From Symbiodinium natans (Eukaryota > Sar > Dinophyceae > Suessiales > Symbiodiniaceae), in contig CAJNDS010002308.1 of the NCBI GenBank assembly GCA_905221605.1, positions 1 through 64,000 of the forward strand: DNA of 64,000 nt, written 5' to 3'. Under the pieces are notes generated by a model. The model saw nothing but the letters and a program-made list of their open reading frames with translations. It did no database searches and was not told where the DNA came from. A program made the translations under genes and the position numbers. Each line of letters begins with the position of its first letter. Position 1 is the stretch's first letter. This document shows, one piece after another, positions 20,438-31,024 of this stretch.

Positions 20438-21064
20438 ATGTACCCATATATATACATATTATATTTGCATGTAAATACATGTGTGGGTAGGCGAAGATGT
20501 ATACATATCATGAAGACATCAACGGATAAGAAGCAGAGTTGGGTTTGGGGTTTAGGGTTTAGGGTTTAGGGTTTCGGGTTTCGGGTTTAGGGTTTAGGGT
20601 TTAGGGTTTAGGGTTTAGGGTTCAGGGTTCATGGTTTAGGCTCCAAAGAGCCCAAACCTTCAGCCCTAGGCCTGAGCCGGAGCCCAAAATCCTCAACCCA
20701 CCGCAGAAGAAGTCCTCAAGCCTCCGCAGCAGAAAGACAAAACTTAACTCTGGACCAGATAGCCTAAGCCCTAAACCCTAAGCCCTAAACCCTAAACCCT
20801 GAGCCCTAAACCCTAAACCCTAAAGCGCAGGCTCTGCCGATTCCCGCAGTGGAAAGGCCTGTTTAGGGTTCGGACCTTCTCTTGAATCACTACTGCCGCA
20901 CTGTCCGGAGGGCTTAGGGCTGCTTGAAGGTTCTTGACTTGCAGGCATCGTTAAGTATATTAAGCAACCCAAAGCCCTAAACCCTAAACCCCAAACCCCA
21001 AACCCCAAACCCAAAACCCCAAACCCTAAACCCTAAACCCCAAACCCCAAACCCTAAACCCTGT

Positions 21065-21148
21065 ATGGCAGTAGTTAAAACCTCAAGTAGCCAGGCACCC
21101 AGCGGCCCAGACCCAAGCAACAGAACCCTTTACTCTTTTAAACCCTAA
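21065..21148 (+). other. Small ATG-initiated ORF (27 codons)
   Basis: ATG 21065 to TAA 21146 exactly spans the island between two CCCTAAA blocks. Ser/Pro-rich. Too short to judge. Confidence 0.2.
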
Positions 21149-21285
21149 ACCCTAAACCCTAAACCCTAAACCCTAAACCCTAAACCCTAAACCCTAAACC
21201 CTAAACCCTAAACCCTAAACCCTAAACCCTAAACCCTAAACCCTAAACCCTAAACCTAAACCCTAAACCCTAAACCCTAAACCCT
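21140..21285. repeat. (CCCTAAA)n array
   Basis: About twenty near-perfect units. Confidence 0.95.
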
Positions 21286-21585
21286 GAATTCCCCCGGCTC
21301 CACGTCATCAAAGCTCACTTAGTTCGTCATCTGGACACCCTGCTAGAAGTGGTTTAGGGTTTAGGGTTTAGGGTTTAGGCGTCAGGTTTTAGGGTTTAGG
21401 GGGTTTCAGGGTTTAGGGTTCACTGCAGAACCCCAGTAGAGCACCAAATAGGCTAAGGATCTACAGTTCCAGGTAAGCAACACAGATGCGAGGAATCCAT
21501 GCCTGAGCGCTCAACCGAGGTGCTATAGTAGCAGCCCGTGGCCGAACGGTTTTCGCACGCTTACTGGGTAGACCCTTGGGACATT

Positions 21586-21777
21586 TTAACGTGTTCCCTT
21601 ATTGGGTATTAAGAGGGTCGCATTTGGGATATTGCTGTCCTGACTGCCAGCGGATCTGATTGCCGCTAGCAGTCCGGTAGAGGGGGGATTGGACCGGGGG
21701 GCCAGCATGGATTTCATATCCAATGCAACGCAGTTCTCATGACACTGTTGCGTTTGCCCTGACCCTCCAACCCCCAA
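21586..21777 (-). other. 63-codon minus-strand ORF (weak)
   Basis: A frame of mixed composition on the minus strand lies in a 200 bp unique island. Third-position G/C is near 55%, uninformative. Just upstream, CCAGGTAAGC at about 21470 offers a plus-strand donor, so the island may instead belong to a plus-strand gene. Confidence 0.2.
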
Positions 21778-22610
21778 CCCTCACCCCAAACCAGAAAACG
21801 CTTAAACCTGACAGTTCATGCCACAGGCCGGGCTGAAAAGAAGGCCCCGCATTTGTGGACCAAGTGGGTGCTTTTGGGCTTTTTGGGTTTAGGGTTTAGG
21901 GTTTAGGGTTGAGGGTTTAGGGTTTAGGGTTTAGGGTGCTTTTGGGTTTCAGGTTCAGTTCAGGGTTAGGGTTTTCGCAGTGCGGCTTTGGGTTCTTTTG
22001 AGGCTTCAGGGTACGGGTGCATAAAGTTCAGGCTTTTCGGCTTACGGTACCTAAGGTGGTACCCTAAACCCTCAACCCTAAACCTAAACCCTAAACCTTT
22101 AGGGTCGTTCATGGGGGTGGGGGTTAAAGGGCCACCCCGGCCTGAAAACCCTAAGCCTTATAGCTTAACGGGTTCTTTGTAGGGAACTAGGGGATTCGTA
22201 GCGTTTAGGGTTTGGGGTTTGGGGTTTAGGGTTTAGGGTTTAGGGTGTAAGCCCTGCAGACCCTGAACCCTACCTAATACATATACATATACACATAGCC
22301 CAACTCCTCGCTTACATGATACGCCTCGAACCCGGTTTTCGTTCGGCAGGCTTGAGGGGGCGTTCTTTAGGGTTCCGTGTGTAGACCCTAAACCCTAAAC
22401 CCTAAAGCCCCAAGCCCGAAACCCCAAAAAACCCTACACGCCCCTAAAGCATTCATTCTACACCCGTAAGACACTGACCCTCAACCCCCGCCCCCCCCCC
22501 CCCCCCGCCCCAACCCCAAACCCCAAACCCTAAACCCTAAACCCTAAACCCTAAACCCCAAACCCCAAACCCCAAAACACTCCATTTCTTTGTGAAGCGT
22601 CAGGCTTCAG

Positions 22611-22697
22611 ATGACGCAGGCCCGGGCCGCGAGTGATGAAATCCGTTGGCAGTGCCAAGACCTTGATACCCTGAACCTCCGAAACCCTAAGCCCTAA
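22611..22697 (+). CDS. Candidate exon after GGCTTCAG
   Basis: ATG immediately follows an acceptor-like GGCTTCAG. The 28-codon frame (peptide includes TQARAASDEIRWQCQDLDTL) ends in the next telomere-like block. No family is recognised. Confidence 0.3.
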   Translation: MTQARAASDEIRWQCQDLDTLNLRNPKP

Positions 22698-23184
22698 ACC
22701 CTAAACCCTAAGCCCGAAGCCCTAAGCCCTAAGCCGTAAGCCCTAAGCCCTAAGCCCTAAACCCGATACCCTAAACCCTAAGCCCTAAGCCCTTAACCCT
22801 AAGCTTAGGATTTGGGATTTAGGGCTTCCTGCGCCCTGAACCTCAACTCGCTAAGGGCAACCACCGCACCTTACGTCTGAACATGTAGCCTCTTGTGGCC
22901 TGAAGTCGCGCGACAACGGGGTAACCTGAGCTCCTATGTGAAGCTCCTATGTGTCAGTAGGATGCGGTTTAGGGTTCAGGGTTTAGGGGATTTAGGGTTC
23001 AGGGTTTAGGGTTCAGGGTTGAGGGTTCAGGGTTAGGGCTTAGTGGGCTTAGTGCTTAGGGCCTGGGGTCTCGCGCGACATCTTTGGCCCAGAACCCCCA
23101 AAACAGCTCCCAAATGCCAGGCCCCAGATGCCAGTTGAACCCTAAGCCATTGAGGCCCCCCAAAAAAGTACTATAGGAGTCGGA

Positions 23185-23515
23185 ATACCCCTAAACCCTA
23201 AACCCTAAACCCTAAACCCTAAACCCTAAACCCTAAACCCTAAACCCTAAACCCTAAACCCTAAACCCTAAACCCTAAACCCTAAACCCTAAACCCTAAA
23301 CCCTAAACCCTAAACCCTGAACCCTGAACCCTGAACCCTGAACCCTGAACCCTGAACCCTGAACCCTGAACCCTGAACCCTGAACCCTGACCCTGAACCC
23401 TAAACCCTAAACCCTAAACCCTAAACCCTAAACCCCAAACCCTAAACCCTAAACCCTCAACCCTCAACCCTCAACCCTCAGCCCTAAACCCTAAAACCCT
23501 CAGCCCTAAACCCTC
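23185..23515. repeat. CCCTAAA array with CCCTGAA sub-block
   Basis: A homogenised CCCTGAA run (23319-23400) is nested within canonical units, followed by CCCTCAA units. Third example of local amplification of a single variant. Confidence 0.95.
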
Positions 23516-23822
23516 AATCCGTGCGCAGGTTCCAGGAGATGTTCGGGTTCCCTTTGAAGTGATGAGGGCCCCTGACTTTCTGGATGTCGGGACGCCCAGC
23601 TCTTAAGGTTCAGGAATTTTAGGGCTTACTGTGGGGGTTTAGGTTTAGGAGTTTAGGGTTTAGGGTTTTGGGGTTTGGGGTTGGGGGTTTAGGGTTTTAG
23701 CGGTTTAGGGTTCAGGGTTTCATAGGGTTTAGGGTTTAGGGTTTCATAGGGTTTAGGGTTTAGGGTTCAGGGTTCAGGGTTTAGGGTTCCATGTCTGGGG
23801 TTTGGGTTTATGGGAGTTCTAA

Positions 23823-23972
23823 GGGGAGTTACATGGTCCCTTAATGAATGCGTCCCTTGTTTTGTTCAAAGGGTTCTGAAGTATGCGCCCTTTTGGGTTT
23901 TATTGGGTAGATAAGGGGTATATAAGGGTTCCCCAATGAGGGGCACAAATTAAGGGACCTTGCAACTACCCC
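23823..23972. mobile_element. Family A element, intact copy
   Basis: The ends GGGGAGTTACATGGTCCCTT and TAAGGGACCTTGCAACTACC are inverted copies. The interior has GGGTTCTGAAGTATGCGCCC and GGGGTATATAAGGG. 150 bp, non-coding, and the reference copy for the family. Confidence 0.8.
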
Positions 23973-24476
23973 CTAAACCCTAACCCCTAAAAACCCTCAA
24001 AACTAACCCCTAAACCCTAAGCCCCACCCTAAGACGGAACTACCCCAAGAGGAGTTTTGGAGTTCAGATTTCTGGGATTTGAGGTTCATGGTTTGGGGTC
24101 AAGGGCAGCGTTCGAGTGTTGCGGCTGAAGGGGTCTAGGGTTTAGGGTTTAGGGTTTGGGTTTTAGGCTTCATGGGGATCGATGCAAAGCAATCATGGGG
24201 TCAACCCCCAAGCATCCTAAACGGTTACATAAGGGTTTCATGAGATAAGGTTAGCTTCCTGGAGTCCCACATCATGAGCTCGAAAATTATGAAGTGAGCC
24301 CTGCGTGATAAACCCCAAGCCCCAAATTGCAACTGCTGTACATCAGTAGGTGCTTGCGGCTTGCCACACATGCAAGCGCTTAGCACGCATCCAGCCAAGG
24401 CAAACTATCGAGTGAGCTCTTCGAAGGCTATGCAGCTATGCTGCATCAAGCAACAGCTGTCAAGTCGTTCTACTGA

Positions 24477-24695
24477 CCTGACCTTGCGCCGCAAGTGTTC
24501 GCCCTGGAGATGGCCAGGTTGGACGTGGAGCTCTTTTCCTGCGCGGTTCCGCAGCTTTCCGACATCGTCCGTGTGTCCTTTTGGGTGCTCAATCCCGCGA
24601 GTTTCAAGTGGATGGCGTCGCTGAGCCTTACAGAGACGTTCCTCAGTCGCCGGGCAGAGGCGTGGACACTCGAGGCCCTAAACCCTAAACCCTAA
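24477..24695 (+). CDS. Coding region, partial (best candidate exon)
   Basis: The frame is open from 24477 to a stop at 24693-24695; the last codons are telomere-like. Over 61 codons from 24495, G/C by codon position is about 59%, 46% and 80%, a clear coding signature that the other open frames lack. The peptide has hydrophobic and amphipathic segments (for example MARLDVELFSCAVPQLSDIV and SFWVLNPASFKWMASLSL). No ATG stands at a natural start, so it is probably an internal exon. The next block is a 0.5 kb telomere-like array, then another coding-like island on the same strand. Family unknown. Confidence 0.5.
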   Translation, partial: PDLAPQVFALEMARLDVELFSCAVPQLSDIVRVSFWVLNPASFKWMASLSLTETFLSRRAEAWTLEALNPKP

Positions 24696-25190
24696 ACCCT
24701 AAACCCCTAAAGCCTAAACCCTAAAGCCTAAACCCTAAACCCTAAACTCTAAACCCCAACCCTAAACCCCCAAACCCTAAACCCTAAACCCCTAAACCCC
24801 TAAACCCCTAAACCCCTAAACCCCCAAACCCCTAAACCCCTAACCCTAAACCCCTAAACCCTAAACCCCAAACCCTAAACCCTAAACCCCCTAAACCCCT
24901 AAACCCCCTAAACCCCTAAACCCCTAAACCCCCTAAAAACCCCTAAACCCCCTAAACCCTAAACCCCTAAACCCTAAACCCCCTAAACCCCCTAAACCCC
25001 CTAAACCCCCTAAACCCCCTAAACCCCCTAAACCCCCTAAACCCCCTAAACCCCCTAAACCCCCTAAACCCCCTAAACCCCTAAACCCCCTAAACCCCCT
25101 AAACCCCCTAAACCTCCTAAACCCCCTAAACCCCCTAAACCCCAAACCCTAAACCCTAAACCCTAAACCCTAAACCCTAAACCCCAAACC
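24677..25190. repeat. CCCTAAA / CCCCTAAA array between coding-like islands
   Basis: Starts canonical and passes into long homogeneous CCCCTAAA and CCCCCTAAA runs (24960-25140). If the two neighbouring islands are exons of one gene, this is its intron. Confidence 0.9.
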
Positions 25191-25191
25191 C

Positions 25192-25275
25192 CTGGCCGAG
25201 GCGCAGCTCTTCCTGGACCCAGCCACCGCCACGGCCATGGAGGTCGGCTTGGCTGGGGACAATCCCTTCAAGGGC
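25192..25275 (+). CDS. Coding region, partial (candidate exon)
   Basis: 28 open codons fill the island. G/C by codon position is about 71%, 46% and 93%, the strongest coding gradient in the window. The peptide includes AQLFLDPATATAMEVGLAGD. No ATG at the left edge and no recognised family. It is followed at once by a perfect telomeric palindrome. Confidence 0.5.
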
Positions 25276-25640
25276 CCTAAACCGGTTTAGGGTTTAGGGT
25301 TTAGGATTTAGGGTTTAGGGTTTAGGGTTTGGGGTTCTAGGGTTTGGGGTTTAGGGTTTGGGGTTTTAGGGTTTGGGGTTTAGGGGTTTTAGGGTTTAGG
25401 GTTTAGGTTTTAGGGTTTAGGGTTTTAGGGTTTTGGGGTTTGGGGTTTTAGGGTTTTAGGGTTTTGGGGTTTTAGGGTTTTAGGGTTTTAGGGTTTTAGG
25501 GTTTTAGGGTTTTAAATTTAGGGTTTTAGGGTTTTAGGGTTTTAGGGTTTTAGGGTTTTAGGGTTTTAGGGTTTTAGGGTTTTAGGGTTTTAGGGTTTTA
25601 GGGTTTTAGGGTTTTAGGGTTTTAGGGTTTAGGGTCTGGG
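25275..25640. repeat. TTTAGGG to TTTTAGGG octamer array
   Basis: It begins with the palindrome CCCTAAACCGGTTTAGGG (25275-25292) and becomes a homogeneous 8 bp TTTTAGGG array at about 25440-25630. Confidence 0.95.
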
Positions 25641-25649
25641 GTTTGGGGT

Positions 25650-25718
25650 GTGGCGCTTGGCCGTTTGTTGGGCTACCTTAGTGCGGTAAGGCGTGACGTG
25701 TTTGGGTTTCAACCCTGA
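25650..25718 (+). CDS. Candidate exon with internal donor
   Basis: A 22-codon frame from GTG 25650 to TGA 25716. AGTGCGGTAAGG inside it offers a 5' splice site, so the exon may end near 25685. Same strand as the islands at 24.5 and 25.2 kb. No family is recognised. Confidence 0.3.
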   Translation: MALGRLLGYLSAVRRDVFGFQP

Positions 25719-25751
25719 ACCCCAAACCCTAATCCCTAAACCGGTCGTTAT

Positions 25752-25869
25752 ACTAGGTCGCGGAGTAGGCCCTTATTTCCTTTTTTGGGGATTTTGGGGG
25801 TTCCCTTATCATCCCCTTAAATACCGACAGGGTGCCCTTCTTTATTCCTAGGTTACTCCTGGGTCTAGC
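25752..25869. mobile_element. Family I element
   Basis: The left end ACTAGGTCGCGGAGTAGG and right end GGTTACTCCTGGGTCTAG are inverted relatives. The interior has CCCTTATTTCC and CCCTTATCATCCCC shared with 39.7 kb. Confidence 0.7.
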
Positions 25870-26118
25870 ATAAGTCCTGAATCGCAACGCCCTAAACAAG
25901 CCTAAACCCCAAGTCCTCAACCAACCCAATAGGGCCATGTTCCTCGATGGGGAATACTTAGGCCTTCATGTACTTGCTGTACAAGGGCTTTAGGGTTTAG
26001 GGTTTAGGGTTTAGGGTTTAGGGTTGGCCCAAGTGAAAAAAAAACCCATGAGGCGCATGGACCCTTAGGGCAACTTCTGCGAAGACAAGTACGGGACTGG
26101 CAGGTCCACTTGTCTCAG

Positions 26119-26310
26119 CTTTTCGTCGTCGCCGGCGTTGTGGGAACCATCTCAGATCTTCGACTAAAGGACGCCCCGTTTTTCGGTTTAAGGGCTGAGG
26201 GTTTGGGGACTTTATGGGGTTTTAGGGTTTATCTTGGGGACCAAATGACACCTAAAAGCCGCCTTTGTAGGAATTATAGTAGCACAGAGTATATGACGCC
26301 TCAACCCTAA
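26119..26310 (+). CDS. Candidate exon after CTTGTCTCAG
   Basis: CACTTGTCTCAG gives an acceptor-like AG at 26117-26118. The frame beginning at 26119 is open for 63 codons; the first 24 are varied (for example VVAGVVGTISDLRLKDAPFF) and later ones run into telomere-like sequence. No family is recognised. Confidence 0.35.
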   Translation, partial: LFVVAGVVGTISDLRLKDAPFFGLRAEGLGTLWGFRVYLGDQMTPKSRLCRNYSSTEYMTPQP

Positions 26311-26639
26311 ACCCTAAGCTCTGGACCCTAAACCCTAAACCCTGAAGCTTGGGCTTAGTGGGGATGGGGGTGCAGCAGGGTCCAGGCTTTTAGGTGTGCG
26401 TCGGTGCTTACGGACACTTTAGGGTGTACGTAGGGTTTGCAGGGGTGCATGGTTCCGGAACGGATGCACTAAACCCTAAACCCCATAGTAGCTGAGTGAG
26501 TACACGTTACACTTGTGGGATACTATAACCCTATAAAACTAAAAGTGTACACTTTCTGGGGGCTTATGAACTCAGCAACCAAGACCCTAAACTGCATGTG
26601 GGTCTTGCCTTCTGACTTCCTATAAAGCCACCAGCGGTC

Positions 26640-26770
26640 CGACGCCCTAAACGCTGAGCCCTTAGTTTAGGGTTTAGGGTTTAGGGTTCAGGGTTTAGTG
26701 TTTAGGGTTTAGGGTTTAGGGTTTAGGGTGTAGGGTTTAGGGTTTAGGGTTTAGGGTTTTAGCCCTAAAC
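26640..26770. repeat. TTTAGGG array ending in head-to-head junction
   Basis: The array ends GGGTTTTAGCCCTAAACC (about 26753-26770), another direct meeting of opposite telomere-like orientations. The unassigned island at 26310-26640 contains the palindrome AAAGTGTACACTTT (about 26541). Confidence 0.85.
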
Positions 26771-27005
26771 CGGAACTGACTGTAGTGTTTGTTATTCAGG
26801 GGGGTCGGGGGGTGCCGTTTAGGGTTTAGGGTCTAGTTCTCAAGGCCGGAAACCCTTCACGCTCACTGCCACGAGTTAGCATAGCCAAGTTTCGAACTCC
26901 CGTAAAATAACCCTAAACCCTGAGCCCTGAGCCCTAAACCCTAAACCCTAAACCCCGAACCCTAAACCCCAAACCCTAAAACCCTAAGCCCTAAACCCTA
27001 AACCC

Positions 27006-27080
27006 CACATCTTCTGTGACTTCCTGAAGGAGCCTGAGGTGATCTTTCGTGAGGCAATTTGGAGCTTTCGGGTTTTCGGG
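27006..27080 (+). CDS. Coding-like island (candidate exon)
   Basis: 21+ open codons on the plus strand directly after a CCCTAAA block. Second positions are only about one third G/C while third positions are two thirds G/C. Peptide CDFLKEPEVIFREAIWSF. It belongs with the same-strand series from 24.5 kb. No family is recognised. Confidence 0.35.
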
Positions 27081-27258
27081 TTTAGGAAACTTAGAAGCCC
27101 TAAAGAAACCTAACCCCCCCCCCCCCCCCGAAACCCCTAAACCCTAAACCCTGAACCCGAAACTTTGTCCTCAACCCTAAACCCTAAACCCTAAACCCTA
27201 AACCCTAAACCCTAAACCCTAAACCGTAGACTTTGTCCTCAACCCTAGGTCTGGCGGC

Positions 27259-27287
27259 GGGGGGGGGGGGGGGGGGGGGGGGGGGGG
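27259..27287. repeat. Poly-G tract
   Basis: Twenty-nine consecutive G. A C-run occurs at about 27113-27129. Confidence 0.95.
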
Positions 27288-27522
27288 CGGAGGGAATGGG
27301 GGGGAGGAACGGTTGTTTTTTTTCATCGGGTCGGGTTTGGGGGCCCAGGATTTGGAGGGGGAGCTTGGTTGGCGGTTTCTTGGGTTCAGGGTTCAGGGTT
27401 TAGGGTTTAGGGTTTAGGGTGGTTTAGGTTGGTTTAGAGCGGTTTCGCCGAGGTTTTGCGTGCTTCTGTCGAGTTGGGGGTTTCGGGGTTGCTCAGGGTT
27501 GAGGGTTTCGGGGTTTTCCGAG

Positions 27523-27640
27523 GCAGGATTAGGGGACCCTTCAAAGGGAACCCTTCTCAACCCTCTTCTGCCTCTCTTAACACAGGGACCTGATTGAGAG
27601 GGTCTATTTCCCGAAGGGGCCCCCGCATCCTATCCTCTAG
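27523..27640. mobile_element. Family D element
   Basis: CAGGATTAGGGGACCCTTCA at the left is inverted relative to CCCGCATCCTATCC at the right. It shares CCCTCTTCTGCCTCTCTTAA with the 14.3 kb copy and TGATTGAGAGGGTCTAT with the 44.5 kb copy. Confidence 0.7.
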
Positions 27641-28077
27641 GTTTAGGTCTAAGGGGTTTAGGGTTTAGTTTAGGCTAACGCCGCGCGTTGCGGCCCCACG
27701 GGGGTTGCATGTTTCGGAGGTCTGTTAGGCGTTTTTCTTTAAGTTCTGGCTTTCTGGCACTGGGTGGTTCAGAGTCAGTCGTGCGGTTTGCTTTTGTTCT
27801 GGCGTTGTTGCAACCTAAACCCTAAACCCTAAATCCTCTAAATTCTGAACCCTAAACCCTAAACCCTAAACCCTAAACCCTAAACCCTAAACCCTAAACC
27901 CTAAACCCTAAACCTCCTCTAAATTCTGCACCCTAAACCCTAGACCCGGGGGCCGAGGGGGGTAGTTACGTGACCTTGCGAGTCCCGTGGGCTGACCTTG
28001 ACTATACCCGAAACCCGGACCCGTAGGATCTCTTTTGGGTTTGCTTAGGGATTTTAGGTGTTTTGGGTGTAGGTTGG

Positions 28078-28170
28078 GATGTTCATACTTATACTAACAA
28101 TCCCTTAATAGGGATCTGATAGGGGGTACTATAATCTCTACTAAGGACTGTTAGTATAAGGGGGAACATC
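28078..28170. mobile_element. Family B element, uninterrupted copy
   Basis: Inverted ends (ACTTATACTAACAATCCC; GGACTGTTAGTATAAGGGGG) with outer GATGTTC/GAACATC. 93 bp, non-coding. Reference for the interrupted copy at 31.6 kb. Confidence 0.75.
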
Positions 28171-28600
28171 ACAAGTTTTGGGTGTAGGGTTTAAGGCTTA
28201 AGGCTTCAGGGTTTAGGGCTTAGGGTTTAGGGTTCAAGGGCTTAAGGGCTTAAGGGTTTAAGGGTTTAAGAGTTTTAGGGTTTAAGGGTTTAAGGGTTTA
28301 AGGGTTTAAGGCTTCAGGCTTCAGGGTTCAGGGTTTATGGTTTTAAGGTTTCGGGTTCAAGGGTGTAAGGACTTTAGGGTGTAAGGGTTTAAGAGTGGAA
28401 GGGTTTAGGGTTTAAGCTTTCGGGTTTGAGAATTTAGGGTTTAAGAGTTCTGGGTTAAGGGCTTACGGTAAAGGGTTTGGGGGCGCTTAGGGTTCAGGGT
28501 TCAGGGTTCAGGGTTCGGTGTAGGGTTTAGGGTTTAGGATTTAGGGTTCAGGATTTAGGGTTCAGGGGTTAGGGTTTAGGGCTTTTTAGGGTGAATCTGG
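28170..28600. repeat. Degenerate TTTAAGGG/TTCAGGG array
   Basis: G-strand units of 7-9 bp, dominated by TTTAAGGG in the middle. Confidence 0.85.
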
Positions 28601-28626
28601 AGTCACGGTGAAGCCTTACCTTATGA

Positions 28627-28704
28627 GCCCTACGCGCTGACAAGGTGACCAAGAAAGAGACGAGCGTCAACGAGTGGTTCTTTACATACCCCGTCAGGCA
28701 CTAA
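28627..28704 (+). CDS. Coding region, partial (candidate exon)
   Basis: 25 open codons between TGA 28624 and TAA 28702. 21 of 25 third positions are G/C against about 40% of second positions. The peptide is Lys/Glu-rich (for example ADKVTKKETSVNEWFFTY). Plus strand, like its neighbours. No family is recognised. Confidence 0.4.
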   Translation, partial: ALRADKVTKKETSVNEWFFTYPVRH

Positions 28705-28847
28705 GAGATCGGGTTTTGGATTTCAATACTGGGCCTAGGGTCAGGGGTTCAGAGATTAGGGTTTAGGGTTGAGGGTTTAGGGTTTAGGGTTTAGGGTTGA
28801 GGGTTTAAGGGCTTAAGGGCCCTAAGCACTAGGGTTGCTCAGGGGTC

Positions 28848-28991
28848 ATGCTTTCGATATCTAGAAACCATAGGGAGCCTTCGGGAGCACTTGGTACGGC
28901 CAGCATACAACCGCCCCCCGCCCGAACCGAATTGCACCCTAAACGCCGCCAATCCTCAAGTAGTAGTTTTCAAAAAAGGTTTAGGGTTTAG
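28848..28991 (+). other. Small ATG-initiated ORF (47 codons)
   Basis: ATG 28848 to TAG 28989 inside the following array. Ser/Pro/Arg-rich. Base composition is not informative. Confidence 0.2.
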
Positions 28992-29282
28992 GGTTTAGGG
29001 TTTAGGGTTTAGCGTTTAGGGTTTAGGGTTTAGGGTTTAGGGTTTAGGGTTTAGGGTTTAGGGTGTCTCCAAGCCTGTGAAGTCCAAACGCCAAACCTCA
29101 AGCCCTCCATAAGGGTTTCCAAGTATAAGCCCTGCAACCCCAAGACCCTTAGGGTTTAGGGTTCAGGGTTAGGGTTTAGGTTTTAGGTTTTAGGGTTTAG
29201 GGTTTAGGGTTTAGGGTTTAGGGACTCACAACCCGTATAAGCTCTCAATCAAAGCCCAGGACCAACAACCCCACAACCATAA

Positions 29283-29316
29283 CCCCCCCCCCCCCAAAAA
29301 AAAAAAAAAAAAAAGA
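29283..29316. repeat. C-run joined to A-run
   Basis: About 13 C followed by about 20 A. The same C-run/A-run junction lies inside the family H copies at 38.4 and 63.0 kb, so this may be a relic of that family. Confidence 0.8.
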
Positions 29317-29616
29317 GAAAAAAGCAAACACGCGAAACCCTCTCATTCCCTTAAGCCCCCTAAAACCCCCCTTAAACCCTCCAACCCGAAACTCAGAATC
29401 CCCTTAATTAAACCCGACAGCCCCCTTAAACCCTAAACCCTAAACCCTGCAATCCCCTTAAACCCTAAAATCCCTAAACCCTACACCCTACACCCTACAC
29501 CCTAAACCCCAAACCCGAATGAAACCTTAAACCCTAAACCCCAAACCCCAAACCCTAAACCCCAAACCCTAAACCCCAAACCCCAAACCCTAAACCCTAA
29601 ACCCTGCAATCCCTCA

Positions 29617-29690
29617 GTCCTCAAGGTGGACACGAAGATCGACTATCTGGAACCTACTGAGCCAGGGCTTGCCTCAGCAGGTGGGGGTGA
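29617..29690 (+). CDS. Coding-like island (candidate exon)
   Basis: Open frame from 29617, whose first nine codons nearly all end in G/C (peptide VLKVDTKIDYLEPTEPGL). It lies between a CCCTAAA and a TTTAGGG block. No family is recognised. Confidence 0.35.
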
Positions 29691-30403
29691 CTGGGTTTTT
29701 CGGGGGTGTAGGGTTTAGGGTTTAGGGTTTAGGGTCTAGGGTTTAGGGTTTAGGGTTTAGGGTTTGGGGCTTGGGGCTTAGGGCTTCCAAGGTTTAGGGC
29801 TTCACGGGGCTTAAGCTGGTTTAGGGGGTTTCGGGTGTTCAGAATCCCTTCCGCTAGGGCTTCAGACCCAACCACGCAGCCGGGGCTTGACTCTGGCCCT
29901 CGTTAGGGGATTAGGGGTCTAACCTTGCAGGGTTTCTGGTCTAGGGTTCAGGGTTCAGGGTTCAGGGTTCAGGGTTTAGGGTTTAGGGTTTAGGGTTTAG
30001 GGTTTAGGGTTTAGGTTTAGGGTTTAGGGTTTAGGGTTCATAAGTAGAACAAGCACAATGGTCGTTTTTGTAGTAGAAGTAGAAAAAATGTTTGTAGGGT
30101 TTGTTTAAAGCCCTAGGTCCCAACCCCTGAATCCCAAAAGACCCTAAGCCCTGAGCCCTAATTAAACCCAAACCCTAGTAACCTACCTAAGTCCTCAATC
30201 CTCAACCCTAAACCCTAAACCCGAAACCCTACTCCCGAAGTGCCGAAACCTTAGATCCCGAAACCGTAAACCCTAAACTCTAAACCCTAAGCCCTAAACC
30301 CTAAACCTTAAACCCTAAACCTTAAACCCTAATCCCTAAACCCTGAACCCTAAACCCTAAACCTTAACCCCGAAGTCCCGAAACCTTAACAACACCCTAA
30401 ACT

Positions 30404-30907
30404 CACGGGTTTCCCTACTACCCCCCTTTATACTCACCCCTCTAGGTTCCCCTCTTACATGACCTTAATAGGCTTGATTGTCCCTAAATAGCCTGAATTT
30501 TACCGCAAATGCGAGGCCGCCTCGGCAAGGGTACCGAGGCGGCAGGAAGGGGTAGTGGGGGTGAGGGGGGAAGGTGGCATGCCCGTCGCGCAACAAGCGC
30601 AGGGGGGTGGGGTGGGGGCGGATGGGTAGGGGAGGGGTTGGGGGGGGAAAGGGCTCAACCGGCGTGTCCATGCATGCCGATTCCGCCCCCGACACCTGGG
30701 CCCAAATCCTTCTGGTCCGGGCACGTCGGCCGCGACTGGATACAGGTCGACTACGGGGGGTACCCATTCCGGGCCAAAAGAGTTCGGCTCACAGACCGCA
30801 CCCGAGGGGTAGGGGGTGGGTACACTTCTTAGTGGTTCCCTAGGCTTTGATCTAGACGCCTCAGGCCTCCGGCCTCGGCGGAATAGGGGGGAACGGGGGG
30901 AACCATG
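30404..30907. mobile_element. Family E-related element with GC-rich insert
   Basis: 30404-30497 aligns with the left part of the 13.4 kb family E copy, and 30876-30907 (GGAACGGGGGGAACCATGAA) resembles its right end. The ~380 bp between is GC-rich and absent from the 13.4 kb copy. Overlapping open frames on both strands there are compositional. Confidence 0.5.
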
Positions 30908-31024
30908 AAACACCCTAAGCCCCTGCAGGTCGAGCAAGATCCACCTTGGCTTGGTCCGCAGGACACTTGGGGTTAGGGTGTAGGGCTTATAAGGTTTAGG
31001 GTTTAGGGTTTAGGGTTTAGGGTT

